Assembly: GCF_000154445.1 (NCBI RefSeq)
Contig: NZ_DS499566.1
From: Intestinibacter bartlettii
GTDB taxonomy: Bacteria > Bacillota > Clostridia > Peptostreptococcales > Peptostreptococcaceae
Direction: 5' to 3' (one strand)
DNA length: 64,000 bases
Below the pieces are notes generated by a model that worked only from the letters and a program-made list of their open reading frames with translations, was not told the origin of the DNA and did not search any database. The translations under genes were made by a program, and so were the position numbers. This document shows positions 9,224 to 17,071 of this stretch, in pieces (positions within the stretch are counted from its first letter, which is position 1; the number at the start of each line of letters is the position of its first letter).

Positions 9224-10885
9224 TCATGGTTTTATGTTCTCACATATTTCTTTAAACATAGGGATTGCTGATTTACTATTTTCTTCAGTACCTTCAATTA
9301 ATACAGTAATAGCGTATTTGGGATTTTCAACAGGATAAAATCCAGTTATCCAACCATGTGTAACTTCTTTATTATTGACACTACTTTGAGCTGTTCCTGT
9401 CTTAACTCCACATCCCCCATCTATGTCATTTAATAATTTTGCTGTACCTGTTTTAGCTACTCCTATCATAAATTGTTTAATTTGTGTAGATGTATAAGGT
9501 GATATTAATTCTTCTTCTTTAGATGTAGTTAATTCTTTTATTTGTTTCATATCACTATTTATTATACTGTCATATATATAAAGAGGTTTATAAAGACCAT
9601 TATTTGCTATAATTTGTGTCATTTGATTTATCTGTATTGGGGTAATACCTAGTGAGCCTTGCCCTATAGATAAATTACTTAACGATATTTCATTTGGTAT
9701 ATTTGAGTTTACCTCTTCATCTAAACCTAAATCTACCTTTTGATCTAAATGCAATGTCTTTATTGCCTTATAGATTTCATCTTTTCCTACTTTTTTTGCT
9801 ATATCATAAAAAGCTGTATTGCATGAATTAGCAAATACCTCACCTAAAGTTTGAATCCCATGTCCTGCTAAATTATTGCAATTTAACTTTTCTTTATCAT
9901 TTATTTGCTCACTTCCTGTGCAATTATAATAATATGTACTGTTTGTAATTACTTTATTTTCTAATGCAGCAAATAATACAGCTATTTTAAATACAGAGCC
10001 AGGTGGATAAGTTGCAGATATTACTCTGTTTTGAAGTTGACCATCATTTTTATTTAATGACTCTTTAATATTATTTTGTTTGAAATTAGGTCTAGATGTC
10101 ATAGCAAGTATTTCTCCAGTTTGAATATTTGATATAACTACAGCTGAAGGATTTTCTTCTTTATCAACTATCTTTTCTAATTTTTTTTGAATATTTGAGT
10201 CTATAGTTAATTTTAAATTTTTATCATTGTTAGATACCTTAGATATACTTCCTTCAACTAATTTTAGGCCATTTTTTACGCCTAAATCACCAGCTTTAAA
10301 AACAGATATATATTTTTCATTGGAATTTTTTAATTCACTATTCATACTTTTTTCTATTCCACTTACTCCATTTTTATCTGTTTGATTTATATATCCAATC
10401 GTATGTGATAATAAATTATTACTTGAATATCGATTAATTTTTTGTTCTACTATTACATTTATTTTATTTAATTTTTCTATATCTTTTTTTTCTAAATTAG
10501 ATACTTCTATTTCTATTAGTTCAGAATTTATTTGTTTTTGAACTGCTTTAAATATATCATTTTCATCTAAATGTGACGCTTCTTTTATTAGATTTATGTT
10601 TTTATAGTTTCCAGTTATAGTACTTTTAGGAATGCATATAACTTGCGTTTTTTGGGTATCAGTCAAAGGCTTATTATTTCTATCATAAATAATACCTCTT
10701 CCAGAATTTAAATTTAATTTTTGTATACTCTGATTTTCTATTTTACTTGTATATGCCTCGTATTTGCAAATACTTAAATATGACAACCTTATAATCAATG
10801 CTAGTATTAATATAAAAAAAATAAAAAAACTCTTTTTAATTCTTTTTAATATATTTTGCCCAGCATTATTTAATTTGTTAGACAT
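9224..10885 (-). CDS. class B penicillin-binding protein (transpeptidase), probably sporulation-linked
   Basis: A 553-residue protein with a single N-terminal membrane helix (about 18-38), a PBP dimerisation domain (about 55-210; GRGIIYDRN motif) and a transpeptidase domain (about 240-550). The active-site motifs are Ser297-Val-Phe-Lys300 in PPGSVFK, Ser354-Cys-Asn356, and Lys495-Thr-Gly. There are no PASTA domains. It would crosslink peptidoglycan outside the membrane. Its place immediately upstream of sigK matches the position of a PBP next to sigK in C. difficile (from memory), which suggests a cortex or engulfment role, but this is inference. The ribosome site AAGGGGTG lies within a hairpin (10891-10931). 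Confidence 0.9.
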   Translation of the reverse strand: MSNKLNNAGQNILKRIKKSFFIFFILILALIIRLSYLSICKYEAYTSKIENQSIQKLNLNSGRGIIYDRNNKPLTDTQKTQVICIPKSTITGNYKNINLIKEASHLDENDIFKAVQKQINSELIEIEVSNLEKKDIEKLNKINVIVEQKINRYSSNNLLSHTIGYINQTDKNGVSGIEKSMNSELKNSNEKYISVFKAGDLGVKNGLKLVEGSISKVSNNDKNLKLTIDSNIQKKLEKIVDKEENPSAVVISNIQTGEILAMTSRPNFKQNNIKESLNKNDGQLQNRVISATYPPGSVFKIAVLFAALENKVITNSTYYYNCTGSEQINDKEKLNCNNLAGHGIQTLGEVFANSCNTAFYDIAKKVGKDEIYKAIKTLHLDQKVDLGLDEEVNSNIPNEISLSNLSIGQGSLGITPIQINQMTQIIANNGLYKPLYIYDSIINSDMKQIKELTTSKEEELISPYTSTQIKQFMIGVAKTGTAKLLNDIDGGCGVKTGTAQSSVNNKEVTHGWITGFYPVENPKYAITVLIEGTEENSKSAIPMFKEICENIKP

Positions 10886-10890
10886 AAAAT

Positions 10891-10931
10891 CACCCCTTAA
10901 CTACTATCAGTTTTGACAATAATTAAGGGGT
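10891..10931 (-). promoter_or_regulatory. hairpin that sequesters the PBP ribosome-binding site
   Basis: ACCCCTTAA (minus strand, 10931-10923) is perfectly complementary to TTAAGGGGT (10900-10892), which contains the Shine-Dalgarno AAGGGG of the PBP gene. The loop is 22 nt. Transcripts that start upstream of 10931 would hide the ribosome site. The pairing is seen; control of translation is inferred. Confidence 0.55.
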
Positions 10932-10994
10932 CTATACTTTAAAACCTATATTTTAATATTTTGTAAGATATTGTTATGATTATTTTATAATATG

Positions 10995-11921
10995 CTAATC
11001 ATAATCAACTGTTTCATCTAAATAGAATCCAGTTGTATGTTTTCTAGTAGTAGCATTTTTTAATGTTTCTAACATATCTTCACTACAATTATATTCGAAG
11101 TTATTATTATAGAAATCATCTATAGCCTTTCTATAAATTGGAACAACTGTATTTATATAATTTTCATCTTGAAGTCTAGCTTCTATAGTTAAAGTACTTA
11201 CTCCAGCTCTTATAAATTTATCTACATATTCTATCATACATAAATCTCTACTTGCGAAGAATATAGTTCCTGCTTCATCTTCATAAACAGGGCAATATTG
11301 ACCTTGTCTTTTTTCTTCTGTTAAATTATATCTCTTTTTAGAAGAATAATCGTCTTTTCCTTTACTTTCTAAATAACTTGTTATAAGTTTTCTACCTGAA
11401 TAAGACATTACTATTGGACCATGTACATATGCTTCTAATTCTAAAGATTCTGGAGTTTTTAATCTCATCATTTCAATTTCTTTTATTGATAATTCTCTAG
11501 ATATTACAACTCTGTCTGCACCTTGATTGTGCCAGAAATTAGCTGTTTCATAATTATAAACATTAGATACATTTCCTAAGTGTATTTTCATCTCAGGTAA
11601 AAGTTGTTTTACTGTTATTAAAGTTCCTGGTTCTGATACTATAACAGCATCTACTTTCATTTCATTTAAGTCGTTTAAGAACTCTTTAAATTTATCAAAA
11701 TCTTTATTATGAGGAAGTAAGTTTATAGTAACATATATTTTTTTATTATTTTCATGAGCAAACTTAATACCTTCTATTAAATCTTCTCTTGAAAATTCTT
11801 GTGATAAAGTATCTCTTCCGAAAGATTCTCCACCTACATATACACTATCCGCTCCACTATTTAATGCAGCTTTTAAACATGCTAAACTTCCTGCATAACA
11901 AATTAGCTCTATCTTATGCAT
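10995..11921 (-). CDS. peptidase U32 family protein (TrhP1/YrrN-like tRNA hydroxylation factor)
   Basis: A 308-residue U32 protein, the size of B. subtilis YrrN and shorter than two-part U32 proteins of about 400 residues. The family signature is present as EAYVHGPIVMSYSGRK, but the two cysteines usually found in it are replaced by Val and Lys. Two Cys remain around QYCPVY and DLCMIEY. I chose the ATG at 11921 (GAGGAG 9 nt upstream) over a GTG two codons earlier. It overlaps the end of trmR by 8 nt. In B. subtilis mltG-trmR-yrrN-yrrO are clustered and the U32 proteins make 5-hydroxyuridine in tRNA, which TrmR methylates. That role is inferred here from context. A YrrO-like partner is not in the window. 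Confidence 0.8.
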   Translation of the reverse strand: MHKIELICYAGSLACLKAALNSGADSVYVGGESFGRDTLSQEFSREDLIEGIKFAHENNKKIYVTINLLPHNKDFDKFKEFLNDLNEMKVDAVIVSEPGTLITVKQLLPEMKIHLGNVSNVYNYETANFWHNQGADRVVISRELSIKEIEMMRLKTPESLELEAYVHGPIVMSYSGRKLITSYLESKGKDDYSSKKRYNLTEEKRQGQYCPVYEDEAGTIFFASRDLCMIEYVDKFIRAGVSTLTIEARLQDENYINTVVPIYRKAIDDFYNNNFEYNCSEDMLETLKNATTRKHTTGFYLDETVDYD

Positions 11922-12594
11922 TTTCACTCTCTCCTCTTTTACTGTCTTTATAACTTATTGCAACTCCGTCTCCCATAGGTAAAAGTGATGTTGTTAAATA
12001 ATCACAATTACATATATAATCTAGGTAATTTCTCATACGCTTTACTATAGTTTTCTTTCTTCTAACTACTAAATCGTCACTAGCTATCATACCTTTATAT
12101 AATATGTTATCAGATATTAATACTCCTCCTACTTTTAGTTTATCTATAACTAAATCATAGAATAATTTATATTGTCCTTTTGCAGCATCTAGGAAAATCA
12201 TATCAAATTCTCCTTCTACATTTTTAAGTTGCTCTACTGCATCACCTTCAAGTATTCTTATATTATTTTCAAATCCTGCTCTTTTTATGTTTTCTTTTGC
12301 CCTTTCAATCATAACAGGGTTTCTTTCACAAGTTGTAATATCAACATTGTCTTCACAGGTTGTTGCAAATAATATAGAGGAATATCCTATTGCACATCCT
12401 ACTTCTAAAATTCTTTGTGGTTTTTGCATTTTTAAAAGAACTTTTAATAAGTCAGATACTTCTTTGTGAACTATAGGAACACTATTTTCTTCTGCAAATA
12501 CTTCTAGTTCTTTTAAAAGACCGTCTGCATCTTTTAAAGTATGTCTTATATAATCTTCAACAACATCATTAACTATATTACTCAATTTTTTCAC
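11914..12594 (-). CDS. trmR: tRNA 5-hydroxyuridine methyltransferase TrmR (O-methyltransferase family 3)
   Basis: A 226-residue SAM-dependent O-methyltransferase of the caffeoyl-CoA OMT family. Motif I reads LEVGCAIGYSS (about residue 60), the acidic metal/SAM motif reads FLDAAKGQY (about 130), and there is a conserved LISDNILYKG segment (about 160). B. subtilis YrrM/TrmR, the closest known relative by context, converts 5-hydroxyuridine-34 of tRNA to 5-methoxyuridine. Position between mltG and a U32 protein is the same as in B. subtilis, which supports this function over a small-molecule methyltransferase. It overlaps the U32 gene, so the two are likely co-translated. Confidence 0.85.
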   Translation of the reverse strand: MKKLSNIVNDVVEDYIRHTLKDADGLLKELEVFAEENSVPIVHKEVSDLLKVLLKMQKPQRILEVGCAIGYSSILFATTCEDNVDITTCERNPVMIERAKENIKRAGFENNIRILEGDAVEQLKNVEGEFDMIFLDAAKGQYKLFYDLVIDKLKVGGVLISDNILYKGMIASDDLVVRRKKTIVKRMRNYLDYICNCDYLTTSLLPMGDGVAISYKDSKRGESENA

Positions 12595-12618
12595 TCCTTA
12601 GTTTCTATTAAACACTAA

Positions 12619-12652
12619 TATGGATTATACCCAAATTAAGATATAATCCATA
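12619..12652 (-). terminator. hairpin between mltG and trmR
   Basis: A perfect 11-bp inverted repeat TATGGATTATA/TATAATCCATA with a 12-nt loop. There is no strong U-tract, so it could be an attenuator or processing site rather than a full terminator. Confidence 0.5.
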
Positions 12653-12662
12653 CAAAATTTTA

Positions 12663-13733
12663 TTATTTATCTTTTTTTGATTTTTCTTCTAATTCTTTGT
12701 TTCTCTTATCTCTATCTTTTCTGTATTGCTCAACATTTTTCTTATGTTCTTCATATGTCTTACTATATACGTTTCCACCGTCTATACTTGCTACAAAATA
12801 TAAATAGTCAGTATCAGATGGTTCTAATACAGCTTTTATTGACTTTATACTTGGATTTGCAATAGGTGTTGGTGGCAATCCTTTTTGTATATAAGTATTA
12901 TATGGTGAGTCAATTTTTAGATCATTATATGTCATGCTTTTTTTTCTTTCTTCAAAAATATACTGAAGAGTAGCATCTGATTGAAGAGGCATATCTTTAT
13001 CTAGTCTATTGTAAAATACACTAGCGATAATCGGTCTATCTTCATCTATTACAGCTTCTTTTTCTACTATTGATGCTAAATTTACGACTTCTTGAAGAGT
13101 CATATTTCTTTCTTTTTGTTTTTTCTGTAATTCTTCAGTGTAATTTCGTTTAAATAATTTAAGCATTTCTTTTATTATATCTTTAGGTTTAGCATCTTCT
13201 TCAAAATAATACGTACTTGGATATAAAAAACCTTCTAAAGTTTTTATATCTTTTTGGTTTAAAAATTCAAAATCATCATAAAAATCGCTAGGACTTGATA
13301 TTAATTTTTGATAATCAGACTTTTCACCTAGCTCATTTTTAACTAATAACGATATTATCTCATTTGATGTAGAACCTTCAGGTATAGTAATTTTTATACC
13401 ATCTTGATACATTTCTCCTGAAGCCAATTTATTTATAATATCAGAATTAGAAAGACTTTGATTTAATAAATATTTTCCAGATTTAAGGTTAGAATAATTA
13501 TTTCTTAATTTAAAATTTATCTCAAATATAAATTTATTTTTTATTAAGTTATTTTCTTTAAGAATATCTGCTATATTGCTTATAGTAGATCCCATCGGAA
13601 TATCAACTACTATATCTTGCCCGTTATTTTTATCATAAGGTCCAGTTTCATATATTACAAAGAAAACTCCTATTAAGATTAATGAAATAACGGAAGATGC
13701 CAATATGATCCCCTTTTTTTTATTTAATTTCAT
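12663..13733 (-). CDS. mltG: endolytic murein transglycosylase MltG (YceG-like)
   Basis: A 356-residue protein with one membrane helix near the N-terminus (about residues 8-30), a LysM-like/YceG N-lobe (about 40-120) and the catalytic domain. It carries LASIVEKEA, whose Glu is the expected catalytic residue, plus LQSDATLQY and GLPPTPIANP. MltG cuts nascent glycan strands and sets chain length at the outer face of the membrane. I start it at ATG 13733, with GAGGAG 7 nt upstream, rather than 18 codons earlier. The C-terminus is a charged Lys/Glu-rich tail. It heads the mltG-trmR-U32 group, with a hairpin between it and trmR. Confidence 0.93.
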   Translation of the reverse strand: MKLNKKKGIILASSVISLILIGVFFVIYETGPYDKNNGQDIVVDIPMGSTISNIADILKENNLIKNKFIFEINFKLRNNYSNLKSGKYLLNQSLSNSDIINKLASGEMYQDGIKITIPEGSTSNEIISLLVKNELGEKSDYQKLISSPSDFYDDFEFLNQKDIKTLEGFLYPSTYYFEEDAKPKDIIKEMLKLFKRNYTEELQKKQKERNMTLQEVVNLASIVEKEAVIDEDRPIIASVFYNRLDKDMPLQSDATLQYIFEERKKSMTYNDLKIDSPYNTYIQKGLPPTPIANPSIKSIKAVLEPSDTDYLYFVASIDGGNVYSKTYEEHKKNVEQYRKDRDKRNKELEEKSKKDK

Positions 13734-13881
13734 ATTTTTTCTCCTCGATATATTTGTATCTTCTTTATTATAAAACTTAGCCAACAATATTTCAACAATA
13801 AAATACTTATTACAAATTAGTTAGACAAATATTTTCTATAGTATATCCAATTTTATTATATTTAAAACAAAAAAACAAATT

Positions 13882-13908
13882 AAAACCTCTATAATTTATA
13901 GAGGTTTT
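13882..13908 (-). terminator. terminator of the xerD-like gene
   Basis: A 13-bp inverted repeat AAAACCTCTATAA/TTATAGAGGTTTT overlaps the stop codon, and a T-rich stretch follows on the minus strand. Confidence 0.85.
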
Positions 13909-14794
13909 AATTTATTTCATGTTCTCGTGGGTGTTTTTCTTTTATTTCTTTTCTTAAATTTTTATCTATATGTTTTAAATATAATTGTAAACTTGATAAA
14001 TTTGAGTTTCCTAATATTTTATTTACAACAGCTACGTTAGCTCCTCCATTTAATAAATGTATTGCAAAAGAATTTCTAAGAACTGTTGGATTTATATTTT
14101 TATTTATATCCGCCTCTTTAGCGTATTTCTTTATTAGTTTCCAAAGACCTTGTCTTGTAAATCTTTGACCTTGTGCATTTACAAATAATGCCTTTTCTTC
14201 TGGATATGTCAATTCATTTCTAGACTCATTTATATATTTTAATAAATAAAACTCTGTTGTTTCACAAAGCGGTATAACTCTTTGATTTTTTCCGCTACCA
14301 CAGTATATATAATCTATTTCTAAATCTACATCTTCTAAATTCATATCTATTAGCTCTGTTACTTTAATACCTGTCCCATATAAAATTTCAAATATTGCCT
14401 TATCTCTTATTCTTTTAGGTGTCGATAGATCTTCAAATTTAAGTAGTTTATCTACTTCGTCTTCTGTTAGTATTTCTACATCTACTCTTTTTACTTTTGG
14501 CTTTTTTATGTTTTTTGATGGGTCTGTATCTAAAATCTTATTAAAGAACAAATAATCATGGTATGATTTAATAGAAGATATCATTCTAGAAATTGATGCT
14601 ACTGATATATCTTCCTTTTCAAGTTCAATCAAATAGCTTATTATATCATTTTCAACTACATCTGAAAGATTTATATTTCTTTCATTTAAGTACTCTACAT
14701 ATTTTTTTAAATCTCTATTATATGAGGCTACTGTATTTTTTGATAACTTTTTATTTTTTTCTATATAATTCAAATATTCTTCTAAAACCTTCAT
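13907..14794 (-). CDS. XerD-like tyrosine recombinase with lost catalytic residues
   Basis: A 295-residue protein with the full XerC/D layout: SAM-like core-binding domain (about 1-90) and catalytic domain (about 105-290). The fold landmarks YGTGIKVTEL, RQGLWKLIKK and LLNGGANV are clear. Of the six catalytic positions, Arg I is Lys144, the beta-hairpin Lys is Ser167 (GSG instead of GKG), His II is Thr237 and His III is Asn263. Only Arg240 and Tyr272 remain. The frame is intact, so this looks like a preserved pseudo-recombinase that may still bind DNA. It sits just downstream of spoIIM, where many Firmicutes carry xerD. The true chromosome-dimer recombinase would have to be elsewhere. Family certain; inactivity inferred. 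Confidence 0.85.
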   Translation of the reverse strand: MKVLEEYLNYIEKNKKLSKNTVASYNRDLKKYVEYLNERNINLSDVVENDIISYLIELEKEDISVASISRMISSIKSYHDYLFFNKILDTDPSKNIKKPKVKRVDVEILTEDEVDKLLKFEDLSTPKRIRDKAIFEILYGTGIKVTELIDMNLEDVDLEIDYIYCGSGKNQRVIPLCETTEFYLLKYINESRNELTYPEEKALFVNAQGQRFTRQGLWKLIKKYAKEADINKNINPTVLRNSFAIHLLNGGANVAVVNKILGNSNLSSLQLYLKHIDKNLRKEIKEKHPREHEIN

Positions 14795-14805
14795 TTTTAA
14801 CTCCT

Positions 14806-15399
14806 TTATCTTGCTAGGAATTGTATTATACTTATGCTTATTATATTAAGTACAGTTTGTAATATAATAGATGCACACATAATAATTACTAAATTCAATA
14901 CAAACTCTTTTCCTAAAGCTACTATACTATCTTGTCTTTTCTTTTTCAACTGTTTATAAACATTTTTTATGTAACTTATCGCTAGTTCTATCAAAATTAT
15001 CGACATAGGAATAATGACAATATTTTTTAATAAAACGATTATACACATTTTAAAACTACTTAGTCCTAATAATAAAACACTTGTATTTATAGTATATCCT
15101 ATTGAAATTGCTTTTACTATAAATACTATTATAGATATTGGAAAAGTAAAAAACAACAAAGTAAATATTCCAATTGAGCCTAAATACCTTATATATTCTT
15201 TTATATTAGTAATAGTAAAATCTTTTATGCTTATATTTCCATTATAATATGATTTTATTTCACCTATTTGGCTAGACATGTCCTCTAAATTACTGCTATC
15301 AATTTTATTTATACATGAACCAACTACTATAAATAAAATAAAAATTACACTTATTAGTATTAAACTTTTGTTTCTCTTATAAAAATCTTTTTTTCTCAA
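14806..15399 (-). CDS. spoIIM: stage II sporulation protein M
   Basis: A 197-residue membrane protein of the SpoIIM (DUF95) family with about five hydrophobic segments (near residues 14-30, 72-105, 108-125, 127-150, 172-195). SpoIIM, with SpoIID and SpoIIP, forms the engulfment peptidoglycan-degrading complex, where it is the membrane anchor. The start is a TTG (15397-15399) with GGAGG about 8 nt upstream, and that ribosome site lies in the 3' arm of a hairpin (15406-15454). It precedes the xerD-like gene by 11 nt, so the two are probably co-transcribed in the mother cell. Confidence 0.9.
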   Translation of the reverse strand: MRKKDFYKRNKSLILISVIFILFIVVGSCINKIDSSNLEDMSSQIGEIKSYYNGNISIKDFTITNIKEYIRYLGSIGIFTLLFFTFPISIIVFIVKAISIGYTINTSVLLLGLSSFKMCIIVLLKNIVIIPMSIILIELAISYIKNVYKQLKKKRQDSIVALGKEFVLNLVIIMCASIILQTVLNIISISIIQFLAR

Positions 15400-15405
15400 T
15401 TAAAA

Positions 15406-15454
15406 AACCTCCTCTATCTTTACATATAAATATTATGTTAACTAAGAGGAGGTT
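15406..15454 (-). promoter_or_regulatory. terminator-like hairpin containing the spoIIM ribosome-binding site
   Basis: On the minus strand AACCTCCTCT (15454-15445) is perfectly complementary to AGAGGAGGTT (15415-15406), followed by T residues. It ends transcripts from the Nudix gene and also buries the GGAGG of spoIIM in any read-through RNA. A spoIIM promoter inside the loop would yield an accessible ribosome site. The structure is seen; the control mechanism is inferred. Confidence 0.65.
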
Positions 15455-15467
15455 ATTCCTTTTATAT

Positions 15468-15998
15468 TTAATTAATTATATCTTTGCATAAAAGCACACC
15501 TAGAGATGTTTTTCCATCTACTATTTCGTTATTTAGAACCATTTTATAGACTTTATCAAAATCTATTTCTTGTATTTCTATCTGATAATCTTCTTTTTTG
15601 TCTTCACATTTTTCAAGTTTTTTAGCTAAATATATAAACATCATTTGGTTTGATATACCTACAGTTGGATAAAATTTATGTATTAACTTGAAATTTTCTG
15701 CATCATATCCAGTTTTTTGTCTGAACTCTCTTATTGCACATTCTCTTGGATTTTCATTTAACTCTAATTTTCCACCTGGGAGTTCTAAAACTGTATCTTC
15801 AATTGATTTTCTATACTGTTTTATCAAAATAATCTTATTGTCTTCTGTTATACCTATTATAACTACAACTCCATTATGTTCAACTATTTCTCTTTTTTGA
15901 TATCCTTTGTTTGGAACTTCTACAGTATCAACTCTTAAACTAATAGTCTTTCCAGTATATACCAAGTCACTACTTACAGTATTTTCTTTCTCAATCAT
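15468..15998 (-). CDS. Nudix-fold protein, catalytic glutamates replaced
   Basis: A 176-residue protein like ADP-ribose pyrophosphatases (NudF/YqkG type): REIVEHNGVVVIIGI, QYRKSIEDTVLELPGGKLE and the Nudix box. The box normally reads GX5EX7REUXEEXGU. Here Glu82 and Arg90-Glu91 are kept, but the two metal-binding glutamates are Gln94 and Lys95 (REFRQKTG). Hydrolysis is therefore doubtful; a ligand-binding role is possible. The start ATG has GGAGG 6 nt upstream and overlaps the upstream DUF3866 gene by 8 nt. A terminator follows. It is the last gene of the run from steA to here. Confidence 0.82.
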   Translation of the reverse strand: MIEKENTVSSDLVYTGKTISLRVDTVEVPNKGYQKREIVEHNGVVVIIGITEDNKIILIKQYRKSIEDTVLELPGGKLELNENPRECAIREFRQKTGYDAENFKLIHKFYPTVGISNQMMFIYLAKKLEKCEDKKEDYQIEIQEIDFDKVYKMVLNNEIVDGKTSLGVLLCKDIIN

Positions 15999-17067
15999 GG
16001 CATACCTCCATCAAATAATATGCTGCACTACTTGCTGAGTCAAAAAATTCGCTATCCTCATCATAATTTCTTCCCATACTCTTTACTTTTAATCCAAAGT
16101 ACTCTAAATCTTCTTTACACTTATTATTTTCTATGAATATAATATTGTGCTTTTCATCTAATTTATTTTCTTTTATCTGTTCTTTTATTTTGTTTAGCTT
16201 TTGAGATTCATATATTGTTATAGGTATATTTACATCTACATTTACTATTTTATCGAACACAGTTATACTGTGATGTGATATTCCTTGATGTCTATCTCTT
16301 TTATCCGCAAAACTTATTCTAGGAATTGCTATAGGATTTCCACCTAGTTTTTTTACAGCATCTAGTATTTGTCCTTGTTCTATTCCTGTAAATCCGTATT
16401 TTGTTCCTGTTCCTGCAATCCCAGGCCCCATACTTACAAAGACTACATCGGCTTTTGCAATTTCTTTTGCAGTTATAAGCCCTGTATATATATTTATACA
16501 CTCATAATCTCCACCAAAAGCATTTCCAATTGTTATAGTAGAATCTATTAATCCATTTTGTTTTAGATTTTTAACGTTCATACTTAGATAAAGTGGTAAG
16601 GCCGCTCCATCGGTCATTATATATGCTATTTTTTTGTCTGGATTATTTCTTTTATAAGATGCAACAAAAGGTGTCAACATACTGTGTAAAGTACCAACGA
16701 CTACCGGTAAATTATCTAAACTTTCAAAGTTGTTTATTACATCGTGATATTTACTTTCATGGTCTTCTACACTATCTACAACTATTTGATACGGTGTATA
16801 TCTAAGTTTCATAATATGCCCAGCAGAATCTAAATCAGATTCCATATTGTTAAGGTTGCTTATTACGAAATGATATCCTCCTGTACCAAGACTAAGCTCA
16901 ACAGCAGTAGTGTTTAGTATAACTTCATCACCTACAGCTACCTTTCCAGTCATTTTAGGATAATTATATGCTCTTTGAATTTGTCCACTGACATTTACTC
17001 TTATATCTTCTAAATTATCATCACTGCTTTTTATAGATTCAACAATCCCCACTTTTTTACTAATCAT
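15991..17067 (-). CDS. DUF3866 family protein
   Basis: A 358-residue soluble protein of unknown function recognised as DUF3866, which is found beside spo0A, steA and spoIIM in clostridia. Visible features are an N-terminal beta-rich part (about 1-90; GDEVILNTTAVELSLGTGGYHFV), a glycine-rich central segment with SMGPGIAGTGTKYGFTG, and an HQGISHHSI motif near residue 265. No signal peptide or membrane helix is seen, so it is cytoplasmic. It overlaps the Nudix gene and follows the MraY-like gene by 4 nt, which ties it to the envelope-glycan module. I can give no reaction. Confidence 0.8.
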   Translation of the reverse strand: MISKKVGIVESIKSSDDNLEDIRVNVSGQIQRAYNYPKMTGKVAVGDEVILNTTAVELSLGTGGYHFVISNLNNMESDLDSAGHIMKLRYTPYQIVVDSVEDHESKYHDVINNFESLDNLPVVVGTLHSMLTPFVASYKRNNPDKKIAYIMTDGAALPLYLSMNVKNLKQNGLIDSTITIGNAFGGDYECINIYTGLITAKEIAKADVVFVSMGPGIAGTGTKYGFTGIEQGQILDAVKKLGGNPIAIPRISFADKRDRHQGISHHSITVFDKIVNVDVNIPITIYESQKLNKIKEQIKENKLDEKHNIIFIENNKCKEDLEYFGLKVKSMGRNYDEDSEFFDSASSAAYYLMEVCHD

Positions 17068-17071
17068 ATCA

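Noticed and set aside
13907..14794. A mobile-element integrase
   Set aside because: The protein has the XerD fold and size, lies at the usual xerD place after spoIIM, and no element ends or cargo genes surround it.
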